DNA of 58,637 bases from Desulfotignum sp. (GTDB lineage Bacteria; Desulfobacterota; Desulfobacteria; Desulfobacterales; Desulfobacteraceae): positions 1-58,637 of the forward strand of contig JAIPDL010000013.1 in NCBI GenBank assembly GCA_021737695.1, written 5' to 3'. Shown piece after piece: positions 25,810 to 34,392 of this stretch; positions within the stretch are counted from its first letter, which is position 1, and every line of letters starts with the position of its first letter. Made by a program: the position numbers and the translations under genes. The notes beneath the pieces were generated by a model. The model saw only the letters and a list, made by a program, of their open reading frames with translations, was not told the origin of the DNA and made no database searches.

Positions 25810-26985
25810 ATGCCGCCTTGTGTCACCATCGGGCTTGAAAATCTGAAAAACGGGCTTACATCAGAATTCAAAAACCGTCGTCTCGGCCTGCTTGCCAACC
25901 CCGCCTCAGTGGATTTTCGATTCCGTCATGCTGTCCAGGTGATCCAGGATCTGTTCCCCGGCCGGCTGACCACACTTTTTTCTCCCCAGCATGGATTTTA
26001 TGCAGAAAAACAAGACAATATGATCGAATCCCCCCATACCAGAGATCCGGAACTGGGCATCCCCATCTACAGCCTGTACAGCCACACCCGGATTCCCACG
26101 ACACAGATGTTTGATAATCTGGATACGCTGATCGTGGATATTCAGGATGTGGGGACCCGTGTTTATACCTTTATCTATACCATATCCTATTGTATGGAAC
26201 TGGCGGCCCGAACCGGTAAATCAGTGATCATTCTGGATCGTCCCAATCCCATCGGCGGCACACGGGTGGAAGGCAATGTTTTAAAACCGGAATGTGCGTC
26301 ATTTGTGGGCCGGTTTCCCATTCCCATGCGCCACGGCATGACGGTCGGAGAAATCTGCCGATATTTCAATCAGGCATGTCAGATCGGATGCGATCTGACC
26401 GTGGTGCCCATGTCCGGATGGAAACGCAACATGTACTGGCGTGACACCGGGAGGACATGGATTCTTCCCTCGCCCAATCTGCCCACACCGTTGTCGTGCA
26501 TGGTTTACCCCGGTCAGGTGATTTTTGAAGGAACCAATATCAGTGAAGGCCGCGGCACCACTTTGCCCTTTGAGTACTTCGGGGCCCCGTTCATGGACAC
26601 GGCGGCCATGGCCCCGATATTAAACCGGGATGTGGCAGGCGCCTGTTTCAGACCCGTGTATTTTCAGCCGACTTCGGGCAAATGGCAGGGTCAGGTTTGC
26701 AAAGGATTTCATATCCATGTCACCGACAAAACGGTCTTTAAATCCTATGCTGCATCCCTGCTTGCGTTACAACTGATCATCAAGTGTCATCCGGATGATT
26801 TTGAATTCAAGCCGCCCCCGTATGAGTATGAATATGAGCGCCTTCCCATGGACCTGATTTTAGGAGATGCGGCCATTCGCACCGATCTGTGCGCCATGAC
26901 AGACATCCGGAAAATCAAGGCCCGGTGGCTGCCGGAACTGGAGACATTCATCACCGAATCACAGGCCTGTTATCTGTATGACTAA
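25810..26985 (+). CDS. namZ: NamZ-like exo-beta-N-acetylmuramidase (DUF1343)
   Basis: A 391-residue DUF1343 protein (GH171). Members such as B. subtilis NamZ release MurNAc from the non-reducing end of MurNAc-GlcNAc chains. Recognisable blocks are RLGLLANPASVD, LFSPQHGFY, DIQDVGTRVYTFIYT, VIILDRPNPIGG, RHGMTVGEI and PSPNLPTPLSCMVYPGQVIFEGTNISEGRGTT. There is no signal peptide, so the enzyme should act in the cytoplasm on imported muropeptides rather than at the wall. ATG 25810 has GGAG six bases upstream; a TTG at 25798 is also in frame but lies over that site. With the MurU-AmgK-like fusion at 30243 and Mpl at 42724 it would form a peptidoglycan salvage route. Confidence 0.88.
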   Translation: MPPCVTIGLENLKNGLTSEFKNRRLGLLANPASVDFRFRHAVQVIQDLFPGRLTTLFSPQHGFYAEKQDNMIESPHTRDPELGIPIYSLYSHTRIPTTQMFDNLDTLIVDIQDVGTRVYTFIYTISYCMELAARTGKSVIILDRPNPIGGTRVEGNVLKPECASFVGRFPIPMRHGMTVGEICRYFNQACQIGCDLTVVPMSGWKRNMYWRDTGRTWILPSPNLPTPLSCMVYPGQVIFEGTNISEGRGTTLPFEYFGAPFMDTAAMAPILNRDVAGACFRPVYFQPTSGKWQGQVCKGFHIHVTDKTVFKSYAASLLALQLIIKCHPDDFEFKPPPYEYEYERLPMDLILGDAAIRTDLCAMTDIRKIKARWLPELETFITESQACYLYD

Positions 26986-27023
26986 CCAATATCTTTCAAT
27001 TTGAACGGGCTTTGAACAAACAT

Positions 27024-27053
27024 AAAAAGGGCCGGTGTAACACTGGCCCTTTT
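27024..27053. terminator. Bidirectional terminator between converging genes
   Basis: AAAAAGGGCC...GTGT and ACAC...GGCCCTTTT form a stem with one mismatch around a short loop, with A-rich and T-rich flanks. It can end transcripts of the namZ-like gene from the left and of the small membrane protein gene from the right. Confidence 0.8.
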
Positions 27054-27097
27054 CGTATACAAATACTTTGAATCGGTTCTATGTAATAACCGGTTGC

Positions 27098-27355
27098 TTA
27101 ATTTTTTTTCAGATCGTTCAATTCTTTTTCCAGTTCAGCGATTCTTGATTTGTCATCTGCAGGGGCATCTTTACCTTCTTTGTTCTTCCAGGAATCCTTG
27201 AGTTCATCAAACCCCAGATACAGTGCAAGCCCGCCGCCCAGCAACAGTACAGGGGGAATACATCCGGCCAGAAGGTTCAAAAAATGACCAAACCATACTG
27301 CCAGTCCGACCACACCGAGAAGCACAGCAATTGCACCGCCGATCAACGTTTTCAT
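27098..27355 (-). CDS. Small two-helix membrane protein, MamI-like
   Basis: An 85-residue protein. Two hydrophobic helices lie at about 3-24 (LIGGAIAVLLGVVGLAVWF) and 27-46 (LLAGCIPPVLLLGGGLALYLG), joined by a very short turn, then a charged tail ending in a coiled-coil-like SRIAELEKELNDLKKN. The pattern (short N-terminus, Gly-rich first helix ending in WF/W, turn, second helix with a Pro and Gly-rich middle) closely recalls magnetosome protein MamI. No other magnetosome gene is present, so it may simply be a relative of that fold. The frame is open to 27463, but GGAGG eight bases before ATG 27355 fixes the start. A weak TTGACA-type promoter lies near 27420. Confidence 0.75.
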   Translation of the reverse strand: MKTLIGGAIAVLLGVVGLAVWFGHFLNLLAGCIPPVLLLGGGLALYLGFDELKDSWKNKEGKDAPADDKSRIAELEKELNDLKKN

Positions 27356-27505
27356 AAATAATTCCTCCTTGTTTTTTTTCACCACCCAAAAATGGTAACA
27401 CAACAAAAAAAGCTTACTTGTCAATAGATTCTGGAAAATAGCACAGACACATTGATTTATCAAGGCTATTTTGGCATGGGCGCGTGCCGGTTTTCAACTA
27501 TCATA

Positions 27506-27534
27506 TTGCCTTTAAAGGTCAGGTTTGATAATAA
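27506..27534 (+). promoter_or_regulatory. Promoter of the plsB-dapB cluster
   Basis: TTGCCT (27506-27511), 17 bases and TAATAA (27529-27534), starting transcription about 45 bases before the plsB ATG. Confidence 0.5.
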
Positions 27535-27584
27535 ATAACGGGTGAACTGCACCTCAGCAAGGCCATAAAAATAAGGGAAACTCC

Positions 27585-30233
27585 ATGCACCTTTTCCAGT
27601 TTTTCAAAACCCTGATCCCCAGGACCAGGGCCAGAATACGCTGTACCATTGATTATCTGCTGGGAGATACATTCGATTATTTTACCAATCTTTACCCGGG
27701 CAACCACAGTTGTATCACCCGAAAAATATTGAGCCGCCTGATACGAAAAGTCAATCTGGATGATCATAACCTGGAAAAAATCAATTCGTTAGACAAAACC
27801 GCCTGTATTATATATGCCAGCAAAAACAAACGGTTGTTTGATTTTCTATATTTTCACACCCGGCTCAAAGCACTGGATCTGCCCTATCCGGAACTGGGGT
27901 TTGATCTGCATTTCTTTTTTCTGCTGCCGGTGAAGCGGTTGTTCCGGATCTGGCTGTCTCATCTGGATTATTTTTTCCATCATTTTTCGTTTAAGGATTT
28001 TTACAAATCCGGATATGCGTTCCAGGAACTGTTTTCAGGAAAATCCGGATTTGTCCACCTGATTGAAGAAGATGATTTCTATAACCGGTTTATCCGTGCC
28101 ACGCCTGATCCGCTGTACCATCTGATCGAATATCAAAAGCATATGAAGCGGCCGGTGATCATCATTCCGGAAGATATCATCTATGTGACCAAACCCATGC
28201 ACAAAAATCCGGGCTTAGGGGAAATTCTGTTCGGGACCCATGAAAAACCCGGATGGTTGAAGCGGATGACGATCCTGCTGCGCCAACCGGAAAAGATCCG
28301 GGTGGAACTGGCCCGCCCGGTCAATCTTAAGGAATTTCTGGCCAGACCGGAAATTGAACGTCTGGATTCGGAATTTCAGACCCACCGATTGAGAAGCTTT
28401 CTGGTGGATATCCTGAACCGCCAGAGAAAAAGCATTACCGGACCGGTTCTCAAGTCCCGCCAGGAAATCACTGAAGATATCCTGACCCGCCAGTCCCTCC
28501 GGGAATTTCTGGCGGATTATGCCGCAAAAAACAACATTTCTTTGAAAAAAACCAACAAAAAAGCCGCGTCCTATATCAATGAAATTGCTGCCAATTACAA
28601 CCTGCGGATCATCAACTTAGGCAACTGGATTTTGACCTGGATTTTCAAAAACATTTTTGAAGGCCTGGTGGTGGATCAGAAACAGATCAACCGGATGCGG
28701 GAGAAATACACGGAAGCGCCGTTGATTCTGGTGCCCTGCCATAAAAGCCACTTAGACTATCTGCTGCTGCCCTATGTCATGTTCAGAAACAACATGCCCT
28801 GCCCCCATATTGCGGCCGGCAAAAACTTGTCCTTCTGGCCGTTAGGGCCGCTGTTCAGGGGCGGCGGCGCATTTTTTCTCAGGCGTACCTTTAAAGGGGC
28901 GACCCTGTATACCAAAATTTTTGCCGCGTACCTGGAAAAGTTGTTATACGAAGGATTTAATATTAAAATTTTCGTCGAGGGCGGTCGGAGCCGCACCGGC
29001 AAACTGCTGACTCCCCGGCCGGGGGGTATGGGCATGATCATTAAGGCGTATCTGAACGGGGCCTGCGACAATCTGCATTTTGTGCCTATTTTTGTGGGGT
29101 ATGACCGCGTTCTGGAAGAAGATGCCTATCTCAAGGAGATCGAAGGCGGCAGTAAAAGCCCGGAAACCCTGAAAGGATTGATCAACACCCGCAAATTTCT
29201 GAAAAAAAAATATGGCAAAGTCTATATCCGATTTGATGATCCCATTTCCATCAAAGACTACATTCACCAGACACAAATGGATCCTGCCCGGGCAACGGAT
29301 CGGGAATTCATGGATTTTGTCAAAAAATTCAGTTATAAACTGATGTCCGCCATCAACAAACAGGCGGTGGCAACCCCCCATGGCATCATTGCCAGCGCCA
29401 TTTTAAACAGTCCGAAAAACAGTTTTTCCAAAGGACAGATGATCGAACGGGCCAACACGTATCTCAACATTCTGATGAACGACAAAGTGGAGCTGTCGGA
29501 AACGTTGCTCCTGGATCTGGACAATACCTTCAACACGGTGATTCATAATTTTCTGTCCAGAAATTTCATGGAACTGGTGGATGAGGACGAAGAAGAGATT
29601 ACCGACGATACCTATTTCATCGTTAAGCATAACAAACGGGCCATACTGGATTATTACAAAAATTCAGTGATCTCTTTTTTTATTCCAGCCGCTTTCACAG
29701 CCGTGGCCATTTTAGAGGTGGACCGGTTCAAGTTTGCATTGCCCGACCTGGTGCGAAGGTACCGGTTTCTGGAAAAAATCTTTCACGATGAATTTTTCAA
29801 TGACACGGAGATCACCTGTGAAGAGCATATCTCCAACTGTATCAAAGGATTCATCAATGAAGGCATTCTGGTACCGGATCCCACCGACATGGACACGCTG
29901 AACCTGACATCTTTAGGATTGCGCAAACTCAAATGGTTTGCCGCATTCACGCTGCCTTTTCTGGAATCCTATAAAACCGCGCTGCTATACTTTGAAAAAG
30001 AACATAAAGCGCTTTCCCAGGATGAAAAAGAACTGGCCAAAAAAATTCATTCCCACGGGGTCCGGTTGTACAAACGCAAACAAGTGTCCCTGAAAGAATC
30101 AATGTCTTTGATCAATTACAGAAATGCGGCCCGATTTTTTTCCAGGAACAAGATTAACGGATCTGAAGACCAGATTCAGATCGATTACTTTAAACAGATC
30201 ATTTCCCGGCTGATCCGGGTGATCGCTTCTTAA
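27585..30233 (+). CDS. plsB: Glycerol-3-phosphate acyltransferase, PlsB type
   Basis: An 882-residue membrane-associated enzyme adding the first acyl chain to glycerol-3-phosphate. PCHKSHLDYLLLPY contains the catalytic HX4D (His386, Asp391); GGAFFLRRTFKG, IFVEGGRSRTGK (about residue 463) and VPIFVGYDRV are the other acyltransferase blocks. The length fits PlsB (E. coli 807 residues) with some extension. Many bacteria instead use PlsX/PlsY. AAGGGAAA precedes the ATG. The nucleotidyltransferase/kinase fusion follows nine bases after the stop. A second PlsB/PlsC-like acyltransferase, fused to a hydrolase, lies at 4860-7028. Confidence 0.93.
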   Translation: MHLFQFFKTLIPRTRARIRCTIDYLLGDTFDYFTNLYPGNHSCITRKILSRLIRKVNLDDHNLEKINSLDKTACIIYASKNKRLFDFLYFHTRLKALDLPYPELGFDLHFFFLLPVKRLFRIWLSHLDYFFHHFSFKDFYKSGYAFQELFSGKSGFVHLIEEDDFYNRFIRATPDPLYHLIEYQKHMKRPVIIIPEDIIYVTKPMHKNPGLGEILFGTHEKPGWLKRMTILLRQPEKIRVELARPVNLKEFLARPEIERLDSEFQTHRLRSFLVDILNRQRKSITGPVLKSRQEITEDILTRQSLREFLADYAAKNNISLKKTNKKAASYINEIAANYNLRIINLGNWILTWIFKNIFEGLVVDQKQINRMREKYTEAPLILVPCHKSHLDYLLLPYVMFRNNMPCPHIAAGKNLSFWPLGPLFRGGGAFFLRRTFKGATLYTKIFAAYLEKLLYEGFNIKIFVEGGRSRTGKLLTPRPGGMGMIIKAYLNGACDNLHFVPIFVGYDRVLEEDAYLKEIEGGSKSPETLKGLINTRKFLKKKYGKVYIRFDDPISIKDYIHQTQMDPARATDREFMDFVKKFSYKLMSAINKQAVATPHGIIASAILNSPKNSFSKGQMIERANTYLNILMNDKVELSETLLLDLDNTFNTVIHNFLSRNFMELVDEDEEEITDDTYFIVKHNKRAILDYYKNSVISFFIPAAFTAVAILEVDRFKFALPDLVRRYRFLEKIFHDEFFNDTEITCEEHISNCIKGFINEGILVPDPTDMDTLNLTSLGLRKLKWFAAFTLPFLESYKTALLYFEKEHKALSQDEKELAKKIHSHGVRLYKRKQVSLKESMSLINYRNAARFFSRNKINGSEDQIQIDYFKQIISRLIRVIAS

Positions 30234-30242
30234 AGAAACGTC

Positions 30243-31925
30243 ATGAACGCATTGATTCTGGCCGCCGGATTCGGGACCCGGCTGTTGCCCTATACCCGGA
30301 CTCTGCCCAAACCGCTTTTCACTCTAAGCGGAAAACCGATTTTGCAGCACACCATCGAGCGGTTAATCCAAAACGGATGCCGACGGATTCTGATCAACAC
30401 CCACCATCTGTCCCATCAGATCACCGATTTTCTGGATCATCTCAATGTTCAACCGGATGTGGATATTCAGGAAGTTTATGAGCCTTTGATTCTGGATACC
30501 GGCGGGGCTATCGCCAATGTCAGGGATGTCATGAGAACAGACAGTTTTTTTGTAATCAACAGTGATGTGGTCACTGATATCGACCTGAGTTCGGTCTGGC
30601 GGTTTCATCTGACTCATCAGGCCCTGGCCACGCTGGTGCTCCATGATCGTGCCGCGTACAACCAAGTGACCATGGATTCAGACGCCTGGATCACCGGATT
30701 TCGTACCCCCGGCCAGGGCCTGGCATTCACCGGCATCCAGGTGCTGTCTCCCAAAATCTTTGACCATCTGCCCGAAAACCGCGTTTTTTCCAGTATTGCC
30801 TGGTATGCGCAATTGTGTCCGGCCAAAAAGATCAAAGCATATGTGGCACCGAACCTGTTCTGGGAAGAGATCGGTACCGTTGATGCCTATTCACGAACGG
30901 CCCGGCTGTGGATCAGCGCCAGAGCCCTTGGATCTTCTGTGAGACACGTGGATATCCATGCGTTGTCCGGAGACGGTTCTGATCGGTCCTGGTTCCGGGC
31001 TAAATCAAATTCAAACTTGCCGTCCTTGGGCAGCGCTCCCGGATCGGTGGTGGTCTGCGACCACGGCATCTGCCTGCCGGAAACAGACCGGCGTGCCCAG
31101 GTGGATGCCTTTGTGTCCATTGGGAATCATTTGTATCAAAACGGCATCTGTGTTCCGCAAATTCTGGCTTATGATGCATTCAGCGGTGTAGTGGCGGTCC
31201 AGGATCTGGGTAACCTTCATCTGGCCGATGTGGTGGTGGCTCAGATGCCGAACCTGTCTCAAATCACCGGCCTGTATGAACAAGTCATTGATCAGTTGAT
31301 TTTGTTTTCCCGAAAAGGCGCACAAGGGTTTGACCTGTCCTGGACCTGCCAGACTCCTTATTATTCCAGGACGCTGATCCTGGAAAACGAATGCCAATAT
31401 TTTGTGGAACGATTTGTTCAGGGCTATCTGGGCAAACATATTGATTTTAATGCCCTGGCAGATGATTTTTATTTCATTGCTGATCAGGCATTGACCGGCG
31501 GGGAAAACGGTCTGATGCACCGGGACTGCCAGTCAAAAAATATCATGATCAAAAATGGGGCCCCGTTTTTCATCGATTTTCAAGCCGCCCGGATCGGCCC
31601 GCTGCAATATGATCTGGCTTCCCTGTTACTGGATCCCTATGTGGCTCTGCCGAAATCCGTTCAAAAAAACCTGCTGGTCTATGCCATGGACCGGCTGAAC
31701 CTGATATCCCCGGACCGTCGACAGCAGTTTAGACACAACTTTGACTATTGCTCCCTGACCCGGAACCTGCAGATTCTCGGCGCGTTCGCCTATTTGAGCC
31801 GGATCAAGGGAAAATTATGGTTTGAAACCTATATTCCGACGGCAGTGGCATCTTTGACACACTGGATGCGCACCCAGGCACCTGATGCCGTCCGCCGCCT
31901 CAAAAAACTGATTCTGAGCCTGTAA
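30243..31925 (+). CDS. MurU-AmgK-like fusion: sugar-1-P nucleotidyltransferase + sugar kinase
   Basis: A 560-residue two-enzyme fusion. Residues 1 to about 225 form a nucleotidyltransferase: LILAAGFGTRL with PKPL (nucleotide loop and Lys), DTGGAI, INSDVV (metal Asp), LAFTGIQVLSP and LFWEEIGT. This matches MurU, which makes UDP-MurNAc from MurNAc-1-phosphate and UTP. Residues about 240-560 form an APH-type kinase: SGDGSDRSWFR, VAVQDLG, MHRDCQSKNIM (catalytic Asp428) and PFFIDFQAARIGPLQYDLASLLLD, close to AmgK, the anomeric MurNAc/GlcNAc kinase. In Pseudomonas these are two separate genes. A mannose- or heptose-phosphate role cannot be excluded. It lies between plsB and dapB, and 3.3 kb from the namZ-like gene. 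Confidence 0.85.
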   Translation: MNALILAAGFGTRLLPYTRTLPKPLFTLSGKPILQHTIERLIQNGCRRILINTHHLSHQITDFLDHLNVQPDVDIQEVYEPLILDTGGAIANVRDVMRTDSFFVINSDVVTDIDLSSVWRFHLTHQALATLVLHDRAAYNQVTMDSDAWITGFRTPGQGLAFTGIQVLSPKIFDHLPENRVFSSIAWYAQLCPAKKIKAYVAPNLFWEEIGTVDAYSRTARLWISARALGSSVRHVDIHALSGDGSDRSWFRAKSNSNLPSLGSAPGSVVVCDHGICLPETDRRAQVDAFVSIGNHLYQNGICVPQILAYDAFSGVVAVQDLGNLHLADVVVAQMPNLSQITGLYEQVIDQLILFSRKGAQGFDLSWTCQTPYYSRTLILENECQYFVERFVQGYLGKHIDFNALADDFYFIADQALTGGENGLMHRDCQSKNIMIKNGAPFFIDFQAARIGPLQYDLASLLLDPYVALPKSVQKNLLVYAMDRLNLISPDRRQQFRHNFDYCSLTRNLQILGAFAYLSRIKGKLWFETYIPTAVASLTHWMRTQAPDAVRRLKKLILSL

Positions 31926-31936
31926 GGAGCAAATTT

Positions 31937-32773
31937 ATGGATGATATTTTTGTCATGATCAACGGACTGCCCGGGAATGTGGCGGCAACCATGGCCCGGG
32001 CCGCATTGTCCGATCCCCGGTTTCAACTCATCCCGGCATCTCTGACCGGACCTGATATCAGTGAAACATCCTTTCAAGTGGATAAAGTTTCCGTCACACT
32101 GATAAAACCCGATGAACGGGAGACGGCTGTGTCAAAGATCCGGCAGGAGTACAGCGATTTCATTGCCATTGACTACACCCACCCGTCCGCCGTCAATGCC
32201 AATGCCCGGTTTTATATCCAGCAACACATTCCTTTTGTGATGGGCACCACGGGCGGTGACAGAACCGCTTTGAAAACAGACGTGTCCAAAGGAGACATCC
32301 CGGCGGTGATCGCCCCCAACATGGCCAAACAGATCGTAGGCTTCCAGGCCATGATGGCCTTTGCCGCGGATCAGTTTCCGGGCTTGTTTGCCGGGTATTC
32401 CCTTGAAATCAAAGAAAGTCACCAGCAGGGAAAAGCCGACACATCCGGCACAGCCAAAGCCATGGTGGGATATTTCAACCGCTTGGGATTGGATTTTAAA
32501 CCGGAACAGATTCAACAGATCCGTGATCCAAAAGTACAGAAAACCCAGTGGCAAATTCCGGAACAGTATCTGTCCGGTCATGGCTGGCATACTTACACTC
32601 TGACCGCTTCGGATGGAACGGCTTTGTTTGAATTCAAACACAATATCAACGGCCGCCAGGTCTATGTGGAAGGCACGTTTGATGCGGTCTTGTTCTTGAA
32701 AAAACAGATCACCAATCCCAGGGATTCAAAACGGCTGTTCACCATGATGGATGTTTTGACCCCTCAAGAGTAG
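31937..32773 (+). CDS. dapB: 4-hydroxy-tetrahydrodipicolinate reductase, plant-like type
   Basis: A 278-residue reductase of the diaminopimelate/lysine pathway. The N-terminal Rossmann part opens with FVMINGLPGNVA, DYTHPSAV is the cofactor-binding strand, VMGTTGGDR is the conserved nucleotide loop and ESHQQGKADTSGTAKAM is the substrate and catalytic block. The ESHQ...K-DTSGT form resembles the plant-type enzyme more than E. coli DapB (HHRHKVDAPSGT). AAGGAG lies before the ATG, eleven bases after the kinase fusion. Its product supplies meso-DAP for the peptidoglycan that the neighbouring genes appear to recycle. Confidence 0.9.
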   Translation: MDDIFVMINGLPGNVAATMARAALSDPRFQLIPASLTGPDISETSFQVDKVSVTLIKPDERETAVSKIRQEYSDFIAIDYTHPSAVNANARFYIQQHIPFVMGTTGGDRTALKTDVSKGDIPAVIAPNMAKQIVGFQAMMAFAADQFPGLFAGYSLEIKESHQQGKADTSGTAKAMVGYFNRLGLDFKPEQIQQIRDPKVQKTQWQIPEQYLSGHGWHTYTLTASDGTALFEFKHNINGRQVYVEGTFDAVLFLKKQITNPRDSKRLFTMMDVLTPQE

Positions 32774-32780
32774 TGCAGCC

Positions 32781-32984
32781 ATGACCTTGAAAAAATCCCA
32801 CAAAATTCTGCTGGTTCTATTCGGGTTGATCTACCTGATCTCACCGGTGGATTTGATTCCGGAATGTCTGGTCCCGTTTTTAGGATGGGTGGATGACGGG
32901 GTGATCCTTTATGTCATCTATTATTTGATTCGTTACAACCGGCTGCCCTGGAATCTTTTTTTCAACAAAAGCAGGAAACCGTGA
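32781..32984 (+). CDS. DUF1232 (YkvA-like) small membrane protein
   Basis: A 67-residue protein with the family signature YLISPVDLIPECLVPFLGWVDDGVILYVI. One hydrophobic helix lies at about 8-22 and a second at 36-50, with a basic tail. The biochemical role of DUF1232 proteins is unknown. It begins seven bases after dapB and its stop overlaps the GTG start of the next hydrolase gene (GTGA), so it belongs to the same operon. Confidence 0.88.
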   Translation: MTLKKSHKILLVLFGLIYLISPVDLIPECLVPFLGWVDDGVILYVIYYLIRYNRLPWNLFFNKSRKP

Positions 32985-33757
32985 CCCAGTTTCTGACCGT
33001 TGACAATTCCCGGTATGAGATCTGCTGGTATCATTATGGAAAAAAGAACCGGCCTGTACTGGTGTTTCTCCATGAAGGTTTGGGCTGTGTCAAACTGTGG
33101 AAATCATTTCCCGAACGCCTGGCAGAACAGACCGCCTGTGATGCGTTTGTCTTTTCCCGCACCGGATACGGCGAATCCGACCCCGATCCGTTGCCGTGGA
33201 AACCCAATTTCATGCATAGCCAGGCGTTAAAAGCATTGCCCAACATACTTGCCGCAGCAGGCATTGACACCTACATTCTGATCGGACATTCCGACGGCGG
33301 TTCCATTGCCCTGATTCATGCGGGCTCCCGGCAGGCCGCACCCGGACTGAAAGCCGTGATCACCGAAGCGGCCCATGTGTTCTGCGAACCTGTCACCCTG
33401 GCTTCCATCCGGGCGGCAAAAACCGCTTATGTCAGTCAGGGTCTCAGGGAAAAACTGGCCCCATATCACAAGGCAAACACGGACAATGCCTTCTGGGGAT
33501 GGAACAATGCCTGGCTGAACCCACGGTTTGCCCACTGGGACATCCAGAAATTTCTGCCCCGCATTCAGGTGCCGGTACTGGCCCTTCAGGGCGCGACAGA
33601 CCCATATGGCACCCCGGCCCAGCTGACGGCCATCCGAAATCACATCACTCATGGCGACATCCGGCTGATCCCGGACTGCGGCCATGCCCCCCATATGGAG
33701 CAGCCGGACCTGGCCCTGGCCCAAGTGACCGATTTTATCAAGGCCCATCTGGAATAA
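32981..33757 (+). CDS. Alpha/beta hydrolase
   Basis: A 258-residue cytoplasmic hydrolase. VFLHEGLG is the oxyanion region, RTGYGES the following turn, LIGHSDGG the nucleophile elbow (Ser near 105), ALQGATDPYG the acid region and PDCGHAPHMEQP the catalytic His. The overall pattern matches the MhpC/epoxide-hydrolase-like group; the substrate is not known. It starts with GTG overlapping the DUF1232 stop, so translation is coupled. Confidence 0.88.
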   Translation: MTQFLTVDNSRYEICWYHYGKKNRPVLVFLHEGLGCVKLWKSFPERLAEQTACDAFVFSRTGYGESDPDPLPWKPNFMHSQALKALPNILAAAGIDTYILIGHSDGGSIALIHAGSRQAAPGLKAVITEAAHVFCEPVTLASIRAAKTAYVSQGLREKLAPYHKANTDNAFWGWNNAWLNPRFAHWDIQKFLPRIQVPVLALQGATDPYGTPAQLTAIRNHITHGDIRLIPDCGHAPHMEQPDLALAQVTDFIKAHLE

Positions 33758-33839
33758 TAGGGTCCCGGCATTGACAAATCATGGGTTCTCTGGGATATAA
33801 CCCCCATTTAACCGTGTTAATTAAAAAAGGAAATACAGC

Positions 33840-34124
33840 GTGACCGGTGTAAGTGAAATCCTGGTTCTTATCCTTCTGATATCCGGTATCCTGATTTTAC
33901 CCAGGATGCTCAAACCCCAGCCCACGGAAACGCCCGGAAAAAAAATAGCCCGGTTATCCCGGCGAAAAAGAGCAGCCATCGTGGCCTCGATTCTATACCC
34001 CATCGCCACTACCCTGATTATCAAACCCTGGGAAGGGCCCTGGTTAGGCTTTGCGGTTATCGGCCTGGTACCCGTCATTCTGGGCTGGGCGGTTTACTGG
34101 ATTGCGACGGCCCCGAAAAAATAA
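33840..34124 (+). CDS. Small hypothetical membrane protein
   Basis: A 94-residue protein starting at GTG 33840, with AAGGAAA at a good distance. It has three hydrophobic segments: about 5-23 (EILVLILLISGILILPRML), 45-60 (AAIVASILYPIATTL) and 66-89 (PWLGFAVIGLVPVILGWAVYWIA), with a basic cytoplasmic loop (KKIARLSRRKR) between the first two. No family is recognised. It lies 82 bases after the hydrolase and is read towards the converging qrc operon. Confidence 0.7.
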   Translation: MTGVSEILVLILLISGILILPRMLKPQPTETPGKKIARLSRRKRAAIVASILYPIATTLIIKPWEGPWLGFAVIGLVPVILGWAVYWIATAPKK

Positions 34125-34144
34125 ACCGGTTTCATATCAGACAA

Positions 34145-34183
34145 AACCGGCCCGATTCTGTATTCGTCAGAATCAGGCCGGTT
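34145..34183 (-). terminator. Terminator of the qrc operon
   Basis: AACCGGCC.GATTCTG and CAGAATC.GGCCGGTT pair over 15 base pairs with one mismatch and a seven-base loop. On the minus strand a short TTTT follows. It lies 35 bases after the small gene at the end of the qrc operon and just after the converging membrane-protein gene. Confidence 0.75.
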
Positions 34184-34218
34184 ATCAATGACAGATCAAA
34201 CGTATCGCATCAAGCTAT

Positions 34219-34377
34219 TTAATGGTGACTTTCACCTGAATCATTCATGGTATCCCATGCTGCCTTGGCAATGCAGTATGTCATGCCGGCGCCCAAAATG
34301 CCGACCGCATACCAGAAACCACCGAAAAACAGCAAATGGCCGATGTCCCATATCCACTCGAAAATAAATGGAAACAT
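34219..34377 (-). CDS. Small membrane protein at the end of the qrc operon
   Basis: A 52-residue protein found by reading the gap after qrcD; it is shorter than usual gene-calling limits. It reads MFPFIFEWIWDIGHLLFFGG, then FWYAVGILGAGMTYCIAKAAW and a polar, His-ending tail. AAAGGAG lies seven bases before the ATG, a better ribosome binding site than most genes here. Residues about 14-38 form one membrane helix. It begins 15 bases after the qrcD stop and precedes the operon terminator, so it is probably an accessory subunit or assembly factor of the Qrc complex. No family is recognised. Confidence 0.8.
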   Translation of the reverse strand: MFPFIFEWIWDIGHLLFFGGFWYAVGILGAGMTYCIAKAAWDTMNDSGESHH

Positions 34378-34392
34378 GTTTTTTCTCCTTTC

